Position numbers and translations under genes: made by a program. The notes beneath the pieces were generated by a model. It was given only the letters and a program-made list of their open reading frames with translations, was not told where the DNA came from and ran no database searches. DNA of 64,000 nucleotides from Legionella bononiensis (GTDB lineage: Bacteria > Pseudomonadota > Gammaproteobacteria > Legionellales > Legionellaceae), in the NCBI RefSeq assembly GCF_016786215.1, contig NZ_JADOBG010000003.1, forward strand, positions 1 through 64,000, read 5' to 3'. Below are positions 43,911 through 55,962 of this stretch, in pieces; the stretch's first letter is position 1; every line of letters begins with the position of its first letter.

Positions 43911-45791
43911 ATGAATAATTATAATAAGTTCATTCTTACATCGGTATTAAAACCTGAGTTGATTCAGCTCTTGATAAACTTTGCCCCAAGTTCGCTGATG
44001 GACATAATTATTCAACTCTCTAAAATAATTGAAACGGGTAAAGAATCCTTTATAAATCCTATAGATACAGATCAAAATCAGGAACTTGAATCCTATATTG
44101 AATCTTTAAATTCCACTGCCTCAGGTATTGACACCCTCAGCTCAGGTTTTGGCACTTTGGTCTATGTACCTTTAATGAATGCGTTCCACTCCCCTGCTGG
44201 TGATACATTTTTTACTATTTCAATTTTAAATCCAGGTTCTGCAAACGCTGCTGATTATGAGAGTCCACAGGTTTTCTTTTATGAATTACCAATGGAAATT
44301 CCCACTGTGACAGACGTAATACCCCCTACGCCAGGCCCAACCCCTGAAACTCTATATACCTTATCAGCATGGGTTGAAATCGATCAAAACTATAATTTAT
44401 TTAAAGATACAACAGCGAGAAATACAACATCATTTACTCAATACTCAGTCGGTGGGCAAATTATTAACTATGCTATTACCGATTTACAGGTACACTTTAT
44501 TTCTCAAGGTGAATGGGGAGCTATTAAAGACATACTTTTTACAGGTGATGCATTTGATCTCGGCAGCAAAGAACTGTCATTTACCAATTTTAAAGCGGTA
44601 CAAATCGCGATGTTTGATTCACCTCTCTATGATCAGTTACCCAAGGTAGGCATAAATCTCTCTATAGATGGAGCAAAAGAAGGCTCCATTAAAGCCACCT
44701 CAGTAAATGATTATATTATCATCTATCACTCCAGTAATGATGATGGAACTCCGGGTGTATTTAAAATTGATACGTTGGCGGGTGATGATATGATTTATAT
44801 CAAGCCTTCTCAGTTTATTTATACCGTCAACGGCATCCCCAATATTAACTCCGGTTTTGACATCATCAATCACATTAATACAGACAGTGGAAATGATTTT
44901 GTCGACAGCTCCACCTCTTTAAGCCAAAACAACATCAATTTAGGACAAGGATCGGATGTCGCGCTTGGTGGAGGTGGAAACGATGTTATTTCAGGTGATG
45001 ATGGAAATGATATGATCCAGGGTGGTTCTGGTAACGATCACATTATGGGTAATGACGATAATGATTCTATTTTTGGAGATGATGGAAATGACATTCTAGA
45101 GGGAGGAAATGGCAATGACTCTCTTGCTGGTGGAGACGGATCAGATACTATTTCTGGAAATAATAATGACGATATTATTGATGGTGGATTAGGAAACGAT
45201 TTTCTTGCAGGAAATAATGGTAATGATGTCCTGAATGGTAATGAAAATGATGATAATATTTTAGGCAATGATGGCGATGATATAATCTATGGAGATGATG
45301 GCAACGACTTTATAGAAGGTGGAAATGGTACTAATATCATGGATGGAGGCGCAGGCAACGACACCTTCAAAGTCAATGCCGGCGAATCTGGGGTAAATAC
45401 CTTCCAGGGTGGTACCGGAACCGATCAAATAGTCGCAGCAACCAACGCAACCATTTTTTTAAGTTCCACTTACAACGCAACCAATTCCATAGAACAGATT
45501 AACGGCGCAATCAACCCCAGTACCAACATTATTCAAGGCCAGGATGTAAGTAATAACTGGGACTTTTCCACTACCGCTTTAACGAACATTGATGCCATTC
45601 AAACTGGCAGTGGTAACGACACAGTCACCGGCTCAACAGGAAATGATACCATCAATGGAGGACTGGGAAATGATACGCTAAATGGCTTTAATGGCAATGA
45701 TACCCTTTACGGTAATGATGGTACTGATGTCATCAATGGTAATCTGGGTAATGATACTCTTGTACCAACATTATTCAAGGCCAGGATGTAA
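43911..45791 (+). CDS. RTX-type repeat protein, N-terminal part of a broken gene
   Basis: 626-residue frame. A non-repetitive N-terminal region (about 1-330; proline linker IPPTPGPTPE) has no signal peptide. It is followed by calcium-binding RTX nonapeptides (GGxGNDxIxG type; for example NDVISGDDGNDMIQGGSGND) and a first copy of a larger module (GVNTFQGGTGTDQIV to WDFSTTALTNIDAIQTG). The frame ends with VPTLFKARM after an out-of-frame repeat begins at 45764. Removing 242 bp (the distance between the two copies starting at 45522 and 45764) joins this frame to the next one, giving a single protein of about 1733 residues. Such proteins leave the cell by type I secretion. Calcium binding is inferred. 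Confidence 0.75.
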   Translation: MNNYNKFILTSVLKPELIQLLINFAPSSLMDIIIQLSKIIETGKESFINPIDTDQNQELESYIESLNSTASGIDTLSSGFGTLVYVPLMNAFHSPAGDTFFTISILNPGSANAADYESPQVFFYELPMEIPTVTDVIPPTPGPTPETLYTLSAWVEIDQNYNLFKDTTARNTTSFTQYSVGGQIINYAITDLQVHFISQGEWGAIKDILFTGDAFDLGSKELSFTNFKAVQIAMFDSPLYDQLPKVGINLSIDGAKEGSIKATSVNDYIIIYHSSNDDGTPGVFKIDTLAGDDMIYIKPSQFIYTVNGIPNINSGFDIINHINTDSGNDFVDSSTSLSQNNINLGQGSDVALGGGGNDVISGDDGNDMIQGGSGNDHIMGNDDNDSIFGDDGNDILEGGNGNDSLAGGDGSDTISGNNNDDIIDGGLGNDFLAGNNGNDVLNGNENDDNILGNDGDDIIYGDDGNDFIEGGNGTNIMDGGAGNDTFKVNAGESGVNTFQGGTGTDQIVAATNATIFLSSTYNATNSIEQINGAINPSTNIIQGQDVSNNWDFSTTALTNIDAIQTGSGNDTVTGSTGNDTINGGLGNDTLNGFNGNDTLYGNDGTDVINGNLGNDTLVPTLFKARM

Positions 45792-45868
45792 GTAATAACT
45801 GGGACTTTTCCACTACCGCTTTAACGAACATTGATGCCATTCAAACTGGCAGTGGTAACGACACAGTT
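45522..45868 (+). repeat. Out-of-frame 242-bp duplication in the RTX gene
   Basis: A stretch of about 105 bp beginning ACCAACATTATTCAAGGCC at 45522 recurs at 45764, identical as read, before the copies diverge. The offset of 242 is not a multiple of three, so it shifts the frame and creates the TAA at 45789-45791. Deleting the 242 bp restores one open frame through the whole locus. It arose by unequal recombination or by misassembly of repeats. Confidence 0.8.
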
Positions 45869-45904
45869 ATTGGTTCAACAGGAAATGATAACATCAATGG
45901 AGGC

Positions 45905-48900
45905 TTGGGTAATGATATCCTGAGAGGTAGTAACGGCAACGATCTGCTGTTTGGCAATGATGGCGATGACTCCATTTTCGGTGACAATAATGATGACATT
46001 ATAGAGGGTGGAAATGGTATAAATACCATGGATGGAGGCGCAGGCAACGACACCTTCAAAGTCAATGCCGGTGAAACCGGAGTGAATACATTCCAGGGTG
46101 GTACCGGAACCGACCAAATCGTTGCTACTACCAATGCAACCGTCTTTTTAAGTTCCACTTATAGCGTGGCGAATTCTATTGAACAAATAAACGGCGCAAT
46201 CAACCCCAGTACTAACATCATTCAAGGACAGGATGGGGTTAATGAAAACTGGAATTTTTCCACTACCGCTTTAACGAACATTGATGCCATTCAAACCGGC
46301 AGTGGTAACGATACCGTCACCGGTTCAACAGGAAATGATACCATCGACGGAGGCCTGGGCAATGATACCCTGAGGGGTGGAAACGGCAACGATCTATTGT
46401 TTGGCAATGATGGCAATGATTCCATTTTCGGTGACAATAATGATGACATTATAGAGGGTGGAAATGGTACTAATACCATGGATGGAGGCGCTGGAAACGA
46501 TACCTTCAAAGTCAATGCCGGTGAATCTGGGGTAAATACCTTTCAGGGTGGTACCGGAACCGATCAAATAGTTGCTACAACCAACGCAACTCTCTTTTTA
46601 AGTACCACTTTTGGTGCAGCAAATTCCATAGAACAGATTAACGGCGCAATCAACCCCAGTACCAACATCATCCAAGGCCAGGATGGAGTTAATGAAAACT
46701 GGAATTTTTCTACTACTTCCTTAACAGACATTGATGCCATTCAAACCGGCAGTGGCAACGATACCGTCACCGGTTCAACAGGAAATGATACCATCGACGG
46801 AGGCCTAGGGAATGATACCCTGAGAGGAGGTAACGGCAACGATCTGCTGTTTGGCAATGATGGCGATGACTCCATTTTCGGTGATAATAATGATGACATT
46901 ATTGAGGGTGGAAATGGTACTAATACTATGGATGGGGGGGCAGGCAACGACACCTTCAAAGTCAATGCCGGTGAATCAGGGGTAAATACCTTCCAGGGTG
47001 GTACAGGAACCGATCAAATAGTTGCTGCTACCAACGCAACCCTCTTTTTAAGCACCACTTATGGTGCAGCAAATTCCATAGAACAGATTAACGGTGCAGT
47101 CAACCCCAGTACCAACATCATTCAAGGCCGCGATGGAATTAATGAAAACTGGAATTTTTCCACTACCGCATTAACTAATATTGATGCCATTCAAACCGGT
47201 AGTGGTAACGACACAGTCACCGGATCAACAGGAAATGATACCATCGACGGAGGCTTGGGCAATGATACGCTAAATGGCTTTAATGGCGATGATACCCTTT
47301 ACGGTAATGATGGTACTGATGTCATCAATGGTAATCTGGGTAATGATACTCTTTACGGTAATGACGGTAACGATACTATTCATGGTAATGAAAACAACGA
47401 CTTGATCTACGGTAACGCTGGCAATGACTCTCTTTTTGGTGATGATGGTGATGACATTATAGAAGGTGGAAATGGTACTAATACTATGGATGGAGGCGCA
47501 GGAAACGACACCTTCAAAGTCAATGCCGTTGAAACCGGAGTGAATACATTCCAGGGTGGTACAGGAACCGATCAAATAGTTGCTGCAACCAACGCAACCC
47601 TCTTTTTAAGCGCCACTTATAGTGCGACTAATTCTATAGAACAGATTAACGGCGCAATCAACCCCAGTACCAACATCATCCAAGGCCAGGATGGAGTTAA
47701 TGAAAACTGGAATTTTTCTACTACTTCCTTAACAGACATTGATGCCATTCAAACCGGCAGTGGCAACGATACCGTCACCGGTTCAACAGGAAATGATACC
47801 ATCGACGGAGGCCTAGGGAATGATACCCTGAGAGGAGGTAACGGCAACGATCTGCTGTTTGGCAATGATGGCGATGACTCCATTTTCGGTGATAATAATG
47901 ATGACATTATTGAGGGTGGAAATGGTACTAATACTATGGATGGGGGGGCAGGCAACGACACCTTCAAAGTCAATGCCGGTGAATCAGGGGTAAATACCTT
48001 CCAGGGTGGTACAGGAACCGATCAAATAGTTGCTGCTACCAACGCAACCCTCTTTTTAAGCACCACTTATGGTGCAGCAAATTCCATAGAACAGATTAAC
48101 GGTGCAGTCAACCCCAGTACCAACATCATTCAAGGCCGCGATGGAATTAATGAAAACTGGAATTTTTCCACTACCGCATTAACTAATATTGATGCCATTC
48201 AAACCGGTAGTGGTAACGACACAGTCACCGGATCAACAGGAAATGATACCATCGACGGAGGCTTGGGCAATGATACGCTAAATGGCTTTAATGGCGATGA
48301 TACCCTTTACGGTAATGATGGTACTGATGTCATCAATGGTAATCTGGGCAATGATACTCTTTACGGTAATGCCGGTAACGATACCATTCATGGTAATGAA
48401 AACAATGATGATCTGAACGGAAATGATGGCAATGATATTCTTTTTGGAGATGCAGGTAACGATTTCGTGAACGATGGAAAAGGAAACGATGTATCAAATG
48501 GTGGAGTTGACATTGATACCGCATTACTACGTTTTAATTATAGTGACTATACCTTCAGCTACAATGCTGGAACACAGATCCTGACAGCAACCAATACTGT
48601 AGAAGGAGTCGAAAAAGATACCTATGTCAACTTTGAATTTTACAACTTCAATGGTACGCTGTATTCATTCAATGCAGGCGTATTTACGCCTGTAATTCCC
48701 CCGGTAGTTCTGGACCTGAATGGTGATGGCGTTCATTATTCAAACCAACCAGTACTATTTGATGCAAATGGCGATGGCATTTTAGATAAGACGCAATGGA
48801 TAAGTAAAGAAGATGGAATGCTTACATTTGATAAAAATGCAGATGGACGTCTAACTGATATAACTGAAATTTCATTTGTAACCTATCGTGAAGGGGCTCG

Positions 48901-49354
48901 TACCGATTTAGAGGGGTTAAAGGCATTTGATACTAATCATAATAATCAATTGGATCAGGATGATAAAGATTGGGCTTCTTTTGGAGTAACTCAAAATAAT
49001 CAATTTATGAATCTGGATGAGTTAAATATTTTATCTATTCAACTGGAATCTGATAATCATTATCAAATTCCCGAGACAGGCATTATTGAATTTGGCCAAG
49101 GGATTTTTACTTATAGTGACGGATCTATCGGAAAAACTGCTGATGTGGCTTTTGCTTATGAGCTGATTAATGAATATTCTGTACTGGATAATCAAGCCAA
49201 TTCATTAGATACTATTTTAAATGCTAATCAAGAGAAGACTCCTGATATTCAGCCCAGACAATCAGCTGCAACTGAAGTTGAAATGACAGAAGGGTTACCA
49301 GCGACAATCCAATCATTTACAGAACCACTTCCTCAGATACTAGAGCTGGTTTAA
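45905..49354 (+). CDS. RTX-type repeat protein, C-terminal part of a broken gene
   Basis: 1149-residue frame in phase with the coding repeat; its first ATG (45905) is internal to a repeat, so it is not a natural start. It holds five copies of a module of about 150 residues that alternates RTX repeats with a non-RTX stretch (TFKVNAGESGVNTFQGGTG ... INPSTNIIQGQDG). The unique C-terminal domain has EF-hand-like calcium loops (DLNGDGVHYS, DANGDGILDK, DKNADGRLTD, DTNHNNQLDQ) and ends with a likely type I secretion signal. Such surface or secreted RTX proteins serve adhesion or toxicity. No type I exporter is adjacent; the LssBD system known in Legionella is a possible route. Confidence 0.75.
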   Translation: MGNDILRGSNGNDLLFGNDGDDSIFGDNNDDIIEGGNGINTMDGGAGNDTFKVNAGETGVNTFQGGTGTDQIVATTNATVFLSSTYSVANSIEQINGAINPSTNIIQGQDGVNENWNFSTTALTNIDAIQTGSGNDTVTGSTGNDTIDGGLGNDTLRGGNGNDLLFGNDGNDSIFGDNNDDIIEGGNGTNTMDGGAGNDTFKVNAGESGVNTFQGGTGTDQIVATTNATLFLSTTFGAANSIEQINGAINPSTNIIQGQDGVNENWNFSTTSLTDIDAIQTGSGNDTVTGSTGNDTIDGGLGNDTLRGGNGNDLLFGNDGDDSIFGDNNDDIIEGGNGTNTMDGGAGNDTFKVNAGESGVNTFQGGTGTDQIVAATNATLFLSTTYGAANSIEQINGAVNPSTNIIQGRDGINENWNFSTTALTNIDAIQTGSGNDTVTGSTGNDTIDGGLGNDTLNGFNGDDTLYGNDGTDVINGNLGNDTLYGNDGNDTIHGNENNDLIYGNAGNDSLFGDDGDDIIEGGNGTNTMDGGAGNDTFKVNAVETGVNTFQGGTGTDQIVAATNATLFLSATYSATNSIEQINGAINPSTNIIQGQDGVNENWNFSTTSLTDIDAIQTGSGNDTVTGSTGNDTIDGGLGNDTLRGGNGNDLLFGNDGDDSIFGDNNDDIIEGGNGTNTMDGGAGNDTFKVNAGESGVNTFQGGTGTDQIVAATNATLFLSTTYGAANSIEQINGAVNPSTNIIQGRDGINENWNFSTTALTNIDAIQTGSGNDTVTGSTGNDTIDGGLGNDTLNGFNGDDTLYGNDGTDVINGNLGNDTLYGNAGNDTIHGNENNDDLNGNDGNDILFGDAGNDFVNDGKGNDVSNGGVDIDTALLRFNYSDYTFSYNAGTQILTATNTVEGVEKDTYVNFEFYNFNGTLYSFNAGVFTPVIPPVVLDLNGDGVHYSNQPVLFDANGDGILDKTQWISKEDGMLTFDKNADGRLTDITEISFVTYREGARTDLEGLKAFDTNHNNQLDQDDKDWASFGVTQNNQFMNLDELNILSIQLESDNHYQIPETGIIEFGQGIFTYSDGSIGKTADVAFAYELINEYSVLDNQANSLDTILNANQEKTPDIQPRQSAATEVEMTEGLPATIQSFTEPLPQILELV
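46628..48348 (+). repeat. 1008-bp tandem duplication inside the RTX gene
   Basis: 46628-47340 and 47636-48348 (713 bp) appear identical as read, at an offset of 1008 bp (336 codons, in frame). Other module copies differ at many positions, so this pair is recent or kept equal by gene conversion. Confidence 0.8.
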
Positions 49355-49624
49355 TTAATTATTGTTACAAATGCCAAACCAAAATAAATTACCCCACCTT
49401 ATTAAAAATCAAAACAGATAAATACAAACCAGCTCATGGAATTTATTCGAAGTTCGAGGTGTATACATCTGAATTAGCGCCCTGACCACCTCGTTCAAAG
49501 ATCCATTTATATCCATCCACCCCAGCGCCACGCTTACTTTATGACTTCGATTATCATGTTTTTGCGCGTGTTCAATAATTTCAGTTAAAGTCATATTTGA
49601 ACGTACTTCAGTACTTCTAAAAAA

Positions 49625-50740
49625 TCAAAAAAAACCTGATTGGGATTTCTTGAACGCTTCACGATGAGATTTATAAAAGAGCGCTCTTGCAGTCTCAATT
49701 CTAGTTAAATCAGAGTCTGTTGATAAATGCTCATTAGGGTTAAGGTTTCTTTGCGTGCTTTCCCTAATTACCTGATTGTCACAGTAACTATTAAAAAACG
49801 TTACTCAGAGCCACAGCATGAGTACCTATGAAAGTAATAAGTGACTGTCTATTCACTAATAACTCGGGTGGGCTGGTTAATTTTATATTGGGTATATGTC
49901 CTGATTGATTCAAACCGATATGAAGTGCACGAAAGTAAGGACTGTATTTAAAATTACCTAATAAGGTTTTCTCCTCATGACTATTAACCGGTATTCCTAA
50001 TGATCCTGTTGCTTATTAATCACGGGTACAAAATCCTGTACTCTGCCATTACTGCTCGCAAGTAAACCATCACAAGTACCAAACCAATCTGTCTTTTGAT
50101 AGATGCCTGCTCCTTGAAATTCATTGAAATCAGCTGCGCCAGTTGTGATATTAAACTCACCGCCAACTACAACAGCAGAATCCATTGATACACAATACCG
50201 AAGCGCATTACGAGTGTCACCCTGCTTCATGTAATCACCATGAATATTAACCACAGTCAGAGTTCGATAATAGAGAGAGGTAATCTGTACCGATTGACCC
50301 CTTCCTGGAATAGGAATGTTGGATTTAGCAGTAGTATTTATTGGTTTTGGAAAGCGATTGTAATCAGCAATAGTGAATAATGCTGAACGAGTACCAACTG
50401 TATTCGTTATATTACTTAAATTAAGGGTTTCAAAACCGGGAATTTGTTTTAATTTATTATAAACCGAGTTGCTTCTGTCATCAGTACTATTGTATTGAGG
50501 CGCTTCCTGAAAAATAAATACATCAACTCCTGAGTTTTTCAACTCCTTGATGACCTGGATAAGTTGATCCAATCTCTGTAGGTATTCTGTAGTTGACTCA
50601 GATTTTTTGAAATAATTATTAGAGCCACTCCCCCTGCACATCAAATTAAATACACAGACAGCCCCATCGATAATCGGTTCATGATCAGAAACCTGTGCTT
50701 CTATAACTGATTTATTACCTAAACATTTGAATGCGACCAC
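49625..50740 (-). pseudogene. Endonuclease/exonuclease/phosphatase-family gene with indels
   Basis: The intact frame (49997-50740, 247 residues from GTG) has EEP-family features: FNLMCRGSGSNN, DVFIFQEAPQ with the metal-binding Glu, VNIHGDYMK and GGEFNIT (Asp-like position is Glu). It stops at QDH, but a neighbouring frame continues at once with TGSLGIPVNSHEEKTLLG and runs on as YFRALHIGLNQSGHIPN to VALSNVF, where it reaches TAA at 49791. A second shift in a T run (near 49793) leads into STQRNLNPNEHLSTDSDL and ends at 49625. A one-base loss within 50002-50018 and a one-base gain in the T run give a single frame of about 371 codons. Decay or sequencing error cannot be told apart here. Confidence 0.6.
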
Positions 50741-50813
50741 AGTTAATTTACCTTTATATCAGATTGATATTAAAATAATCTTAACGATCCAAATTAACGC
50801 AATAATAATACTC

Positions 50814-51263
50814 TTAACGGCATGATTTAAAAAAATCAGATAATAGATTCGAACATTCATGTTGCATAAGTCCTTCATCTATTAATACCTTGTGATTCAA
50901 TGGATAACCTTGGAGAAGATTAAATACAGAACCAGCTGCTCCGCCTTTAAAATCTCGAGTTGCGAAGACTAAACGTTTGATGCGAGCCTGAACTATGAGT
51001 CCCGCACACATGACACAAGGTTCGAGCGTCACATAGAGGGTGGTATCCAAAAGCCGGTGATTTTTAAGATGTTGAGAGGCTTGTCTGATGGACATGAATT
51101 CCGCGTGATCGGACGGATCGTGGCTGGTTTGCAGAGCATTTCTACCAATGCCCAATAATTCATTGTCTTTACTCACTAACACGGCACCAACCGGCACTTC
51201 CCCTTCCGACTGAGCAAGAAGTGCCTGTTCATATGCCATTTGCATCCAGAATTTATCGTTCAT
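50814..51263 (-). CDS. tadA: tRNA-specific adenosine deaminase
   Basis: Makes inosine at the wobble position of tRNA-Arg(ACG). 149 residues, cytidine-deaminase fold with zinc motifs [10 protein letters not shown] and [17 protein letters not shown] 51263 overlaps the guaA stop (ATGA), indicating coupled translation; the ATG at 51269 is less likely. Confidence 0.95.
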   Translation of the reverse strand: MNDKFWMQMAYEQALLAQSEGEVPVGAVLVSKDNELLGIGRNALQTSHDPSDHAEFMSIRQASQHLKNHRLLDTTLYVTLEPCVMCAGLIVQARIKRLVFATRDFKGGAAGSVFNLLQGYPLNHKVLIDEGLMQHECSNLLSDFFKSCR

Positions 51264-52837
51264 TCCCATTCTATAGTTGCAGGAGGCTTACCTGAAATAT
51301 CATAAGTGACACGGGATACACCTTCTACTTCATTGATAATTCGATTAGATACTGTACCTAAAAACTCCCATGGTAAATGGGACCAATGAGCGGTCATGAA
51401 ATCTACTGTCTCTACAGCACGAAGACAGATCACGTAATCATAGCGACGTCCATCCCCCATTACTCCAACACTTTTTACTGGTAAAAATACCGCAAAGGCC
51501 TGACTGACTTTATGATACAGCTGCGCCGCGTGGAGTTCTTCAATAAATATAGCATCTGCTTTACGTAAAATGTCCGCATATTCCTTTTTCACTTCAGCAA
51601 GAATACGAACGCCTAATCCAGGCCCCGGAAATGGATGTCGATACACCATTTCATGAGGTAACCCTAATTCAAGACCCACTTTACGCACTTCATCCTTGAA
51701 TAATTCACGAACAGGTTCTAATAGTTTTAAATTCAACGTTTCTGGCAATCCACCTACATTATGGTGCGATTTAATGACCACTGACGCTCCATTCGTACTG
51801 GTTGCCGCAGACTCAATAACATCGGGATAAATAGTTCCCTGAGCCAGCCAGGTAACTTCCGTGATCTTTTGAGCTTCTTCGTCAAATACCTCAATAAAAG
51901 TTCTACCGATGATTTTTCTTTTTTCTTCCGGGCAGGTAATTCCCTGCAAAGCGGATAAAAATTTCTCTTCTGCATTAACAGCGATAATATTGATTCCCAT
52001 GTGTTGACCAAACATGGTCATCACCTGTTCTGCTTCATGTAAACGTAACAACCCGGTATCAACAAAGACACAAATTAATTGTTTGCCTATGGCTTTATGT
52101 AACAGTGCAGCAACGACAGAAGAATCAACACCGCCAGATAAACCAAGAAGCACTTTATCATGACCTACCTGTTTTCTTATCTTAGTGATTGCTTCATCAA
52201 TAATATGTCCCGCAGTCCAGGTAGTTGAGGCCTTGCATATATCTACAACAAAACGTTGTAAAATGCGTAATCCTTGCAAAGTATGGGTTACTTCAGGATG
52301 AAATTGAAGGCCATACATCTGACGTGACTCATCAGCCATTCCAGCAATAGGTGCATTACGGGTCTCACAGATGATTTTAAAACCCGGGGGTAATTGAGTT
52401 ACCTTATCTCCATGACTCATCCATACATCTAAAAGCGCCTCCCCTTTATCTGATGTACGATCTTCAATATTTTCAAAAAGTTTGCTCTTCCCATGCAGAC
52501 TTAATTCCGCATAGCCAAACTCTCTGATTAAAGAGGATTGAACCTCACCTCCCAGTTGTACAGCCATCGTCTGCATACCGTAGCAAATGCCTAATACAGG
52601 TAAGCCAGCGTCAAATATCCATTGAGGTGCTCTAGGATTGGCATCATGAGTTACAGTTGAAGGACCACCAGATAAAATCACACCGCAAGGATCTCGTTGT
52701 TTGAACAGATCCTGATTTATATTGTAGGGATATATTTCGCAGTAAACTCCCATTTCACGAACTCGTCGTGCAATTAGCTGTGTGTACTGAGAACCGAAAT
52801 CCAGTATAAGTAAAGGACGTTGTTTTAAATCAATCAT
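51260..52837 (-). CDS. guaA: GMP synthase (glutamine-hydrolysing)
   Basis: Converts XMP to GMP with ATP and glutamine. 525 residues: class I amidotransferase domain with the nucleophile in [11 protein letters not shown] and His/Glu in [13 protein letters not shown]-pyrophosphatase domain with [17 protein letters not shown], and C-terminal dimerisation domain ending [10 protein letters not shown]. It starts 2 bp after guaB. Confidence 0.97.
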   Translation of the reverse strand: MIDLKQRPLLILDFGSQYTQLIARRVREMGVYCEIYPYNINQDLFKQRDPCGVILSGGPSTVTHDANPRAPQWIFDAGLPVLGICYGMQTMAVQLGGEVQSSLIREFGYAELSLHGKSKLFENIEDRTSDKGEALLDVWMSHGDKVTQLPPGFKIICETRNAPIAGMADESRQMYGLQFHPEVTHTLQGLRILQRFVVDICKASTTWTAGHIIDEAITKIRKQVGHDKVLLGLSGGVDSSVVAALLHKAIGKQLICVFVDTGLLRLHEAEQVMTMFGQHMGINIIAVNAEEKFLSALQGITCPEEKRKIIGRTFIEVFDEEAQKITEVTWLAQGTIYPDVIESAATSTNGASVVIKSHHNVGGLPETLNLKLLEPVRELFKDEVRKVGLELGLPHEMVYRHPFPGPGLGVRILAEVKKEYADILRKADAIFIEELHAAQLYHKVSQAFAVFLPVKSVGVMGDGRRYDYVICLRAVETVDFMTAHWSHLPWEFLGTVSNRIINEVEGVSRVTYDISGKPPATIEWE

Positions 52838-52839
52838 TA

Positions 52840-54312
<1,473 letters not shown>

Positions 54313-54520
54313 ATTGTTCTCACTCCAGTAGTTAAATTAACCGAATAGTTTACTACATTTGTAAGAAAAGTTAAACATTTAATTCATAATTATTACACTT
54401 TATTATTAATTTCGGGTTTAATTCTGTTTGTAGCTCTTGACATCTTGAATTAAGGATTGATTAGCGTGTACACTGTTGGTTAAATATTGTGTTGAATCGA
54501 ATAATAGGAAGGGTTCAGCG

Positions 54521-55351
54521 TTGGCTAAAATAATAGTAATCACATCAGGTAAAGGCGGAGTGGGAAAAACCACTTCTTCTGCGGCTATTTCTTCGGGTCT
54601 TGCCTTATTAGGGCATAAGACTGTAGTTATAGATTTTGACATAGGATTAAGAAACCTTGATATCATCATGGGCTGTGAACGCCGTGTAGTATATGACTTT
54701 GTTAATGTCATCAATGGCGAAGCGAGTTTGAATCAAGCGCTTATTAAGGACAAACGTGTCCCGAATTTGTATATTCTACCTGCCTCACAAACACGAGACA
54801 AAGATGCATTAACTCTTGAGGGTGTAGAAAAAACACTAAATGATTTGGCTAAAGATTTTGATTTTATCATTTGTGACTCCCCTGCAGGAATTGAAACTGG
54901 CGCTCTAATGGCCATGTATTTCGCCGATCATGCAATTGTTGTGACCAATCCGGAAGTATCATCCGTTAGAGATTCAGATCGAATCTTAGGCATATTGGCC
55001 AGCAAGACTAAAAGAGCTGTAGAGAATGCAGCGCCAATTCAGGAGCATCTCTTGTTAACACGCTATGACCCCGAACGTGTTGAGCGTGGTGAAATGCTGT
55101 CCGTTACTGATGTTAAAGAAATATTGGCAATTCCATTGATTGGAGTAATACCCGAATCGAAATCCGTTTTAAGGGCATCTAATACAGGAACACCAGTAAT
55201 ACTTGATGAAGCAAGTGATGCAGGTATTGCTTATCAGGATGCTATAGCACGTTTTCTCGGGGAAGAGCGACCAATGCGTTTTATTAATAATGAGCGTAAA
55301 GGATTACTTCGTCGCCTATTTGGTAAGAACAAGGAGGAAGTGACAATATGA
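54521..55351 (+). CDS. minD: Septum-site-determining ATPase MinD
   Basis: Membrane-cycling ATPase that positions the division septum with MinC and MinE. TTG 54521 is the likely start (product begins [18 protein letters not shown], the conserved N-terminus), with AGGAAGGG about 8 bases upstream; an in-frame TTG at 54476 would add 15 non-conserved residues. 276 residues: deviant Walker [37 protein letters not shown], and a C-terminal amphipathic membrane helix ([12 protein letters not shown]). minC is not adjacent; guaB is divergent instead. Confidence 0.96.
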   Translation: MAKIIVITSGKGGVGKTTSSAAISSGLALLGHKTVVIDFDIGLRNLDIIMGCERRVVYDFVNVINGEASLNQALIKDKRVPNLYILPASQTRDKDALTLEGVEKTLNDLAKDFDFIICDSPAGIETGALMAMYFADHAIVVTNPEVSSVRDSDRILGILASKTKRAVENAAPIQEHLLLTRYDPERVERGEMLSVTDVKEILAIPLIGVIPESKSVLRASNTGTPVILDEASDAGIAYQDAIARFLGEERPMRFINNERKGLLRRLFGKNKEEVTI

Positions 55352-55608
55352 GTATTTTTAATTACCTCCGTAGAAGAAACTCTACCGCTTCGGTTGCTAA
55401 AGAACGTCTGCAAATCATTATTTCTCATGAGCGTTCTCAACGTAATACTCCGGATTATTTACCTAAACTGCAAGAAGAAATTCTTGCGGTTATAGCAAAA
55501 TACGTACATATTACCCGTGATCAGGTAAGTGTTAATCTGGAACGTATGGGCGATAATGCAGTTCTGGAATTAAATATTACAATGCCAGATGTTGCAGAAC
55601 AAGTTTAA
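55348..55608 (+). CDS. minE: Cell division topological specificity factor MinE
   Basis: 86 residues, the normal MinE length. The N-terminal MinD-binding/membrane segment includes [20 protein letters not shown], and the C-terminal topological-specificity domain has [12 protein letters not shown]. Start ATG overlaps the minD stop (ATGA). It stimulates MinD ATPase. Confidence 0.96.
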   Translation: MSIFNYLRRRNSTASVAKERLQIIISHERSQRNTPDYLPKLQEEILAVIAKYVHITRDQVSVNLERMGDNAVLELNITMPDVAEQV

Positions 55609-55962
55609 ATCATTGATCAGAATGAACCAATAGATAACTGCTTTTCATTGATTTCTACTAAATTTATAGGCAATCTCAAGCTGTAACAATTATTGAAATT
55701 GCATTCTTACCTCAATTCAACACAGTACATAATTAGATTATTATCAAAAGAAATAATTTTGTAATGTTTCTATTTGAATAAGAACATAAAATCAAATATC
55801 TGATGAAATTAAGCTATAATTTAAATCAAAACATGAATGTTACTTTACGAGAGAACATTTTAGATTAATTGATTATGTCTTTTCAAAATTAATATAGCCC
55901 ATTTAAAAATAAATCAGTCCGTTGAACAATCAACAAAATTATAGAATAGGAATAATATTATA
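55609..55962. other. AT-rich intergenic region after minE
   Basis: 354 bp, very AT-rich, with no supported gene, hairpin terminator or repeat. It presumably holds the promoter of the EAL-HDOD gene. Confidence 0.3.

Noticed and set aside
45038..48524. Several Ser/Pro-rich or His-rich antisense frames across the RTX repeats
   Set aside because: They are mirror images of the GND-type repeats on the opposite strand, without ribosome sites.
49409..49594. 61-residue minus-strand frame
   Set aside because: No ribosome site or recognisable family; it lies just past the decayed EEP gene and could be a remnant, but coding cannot be supported.
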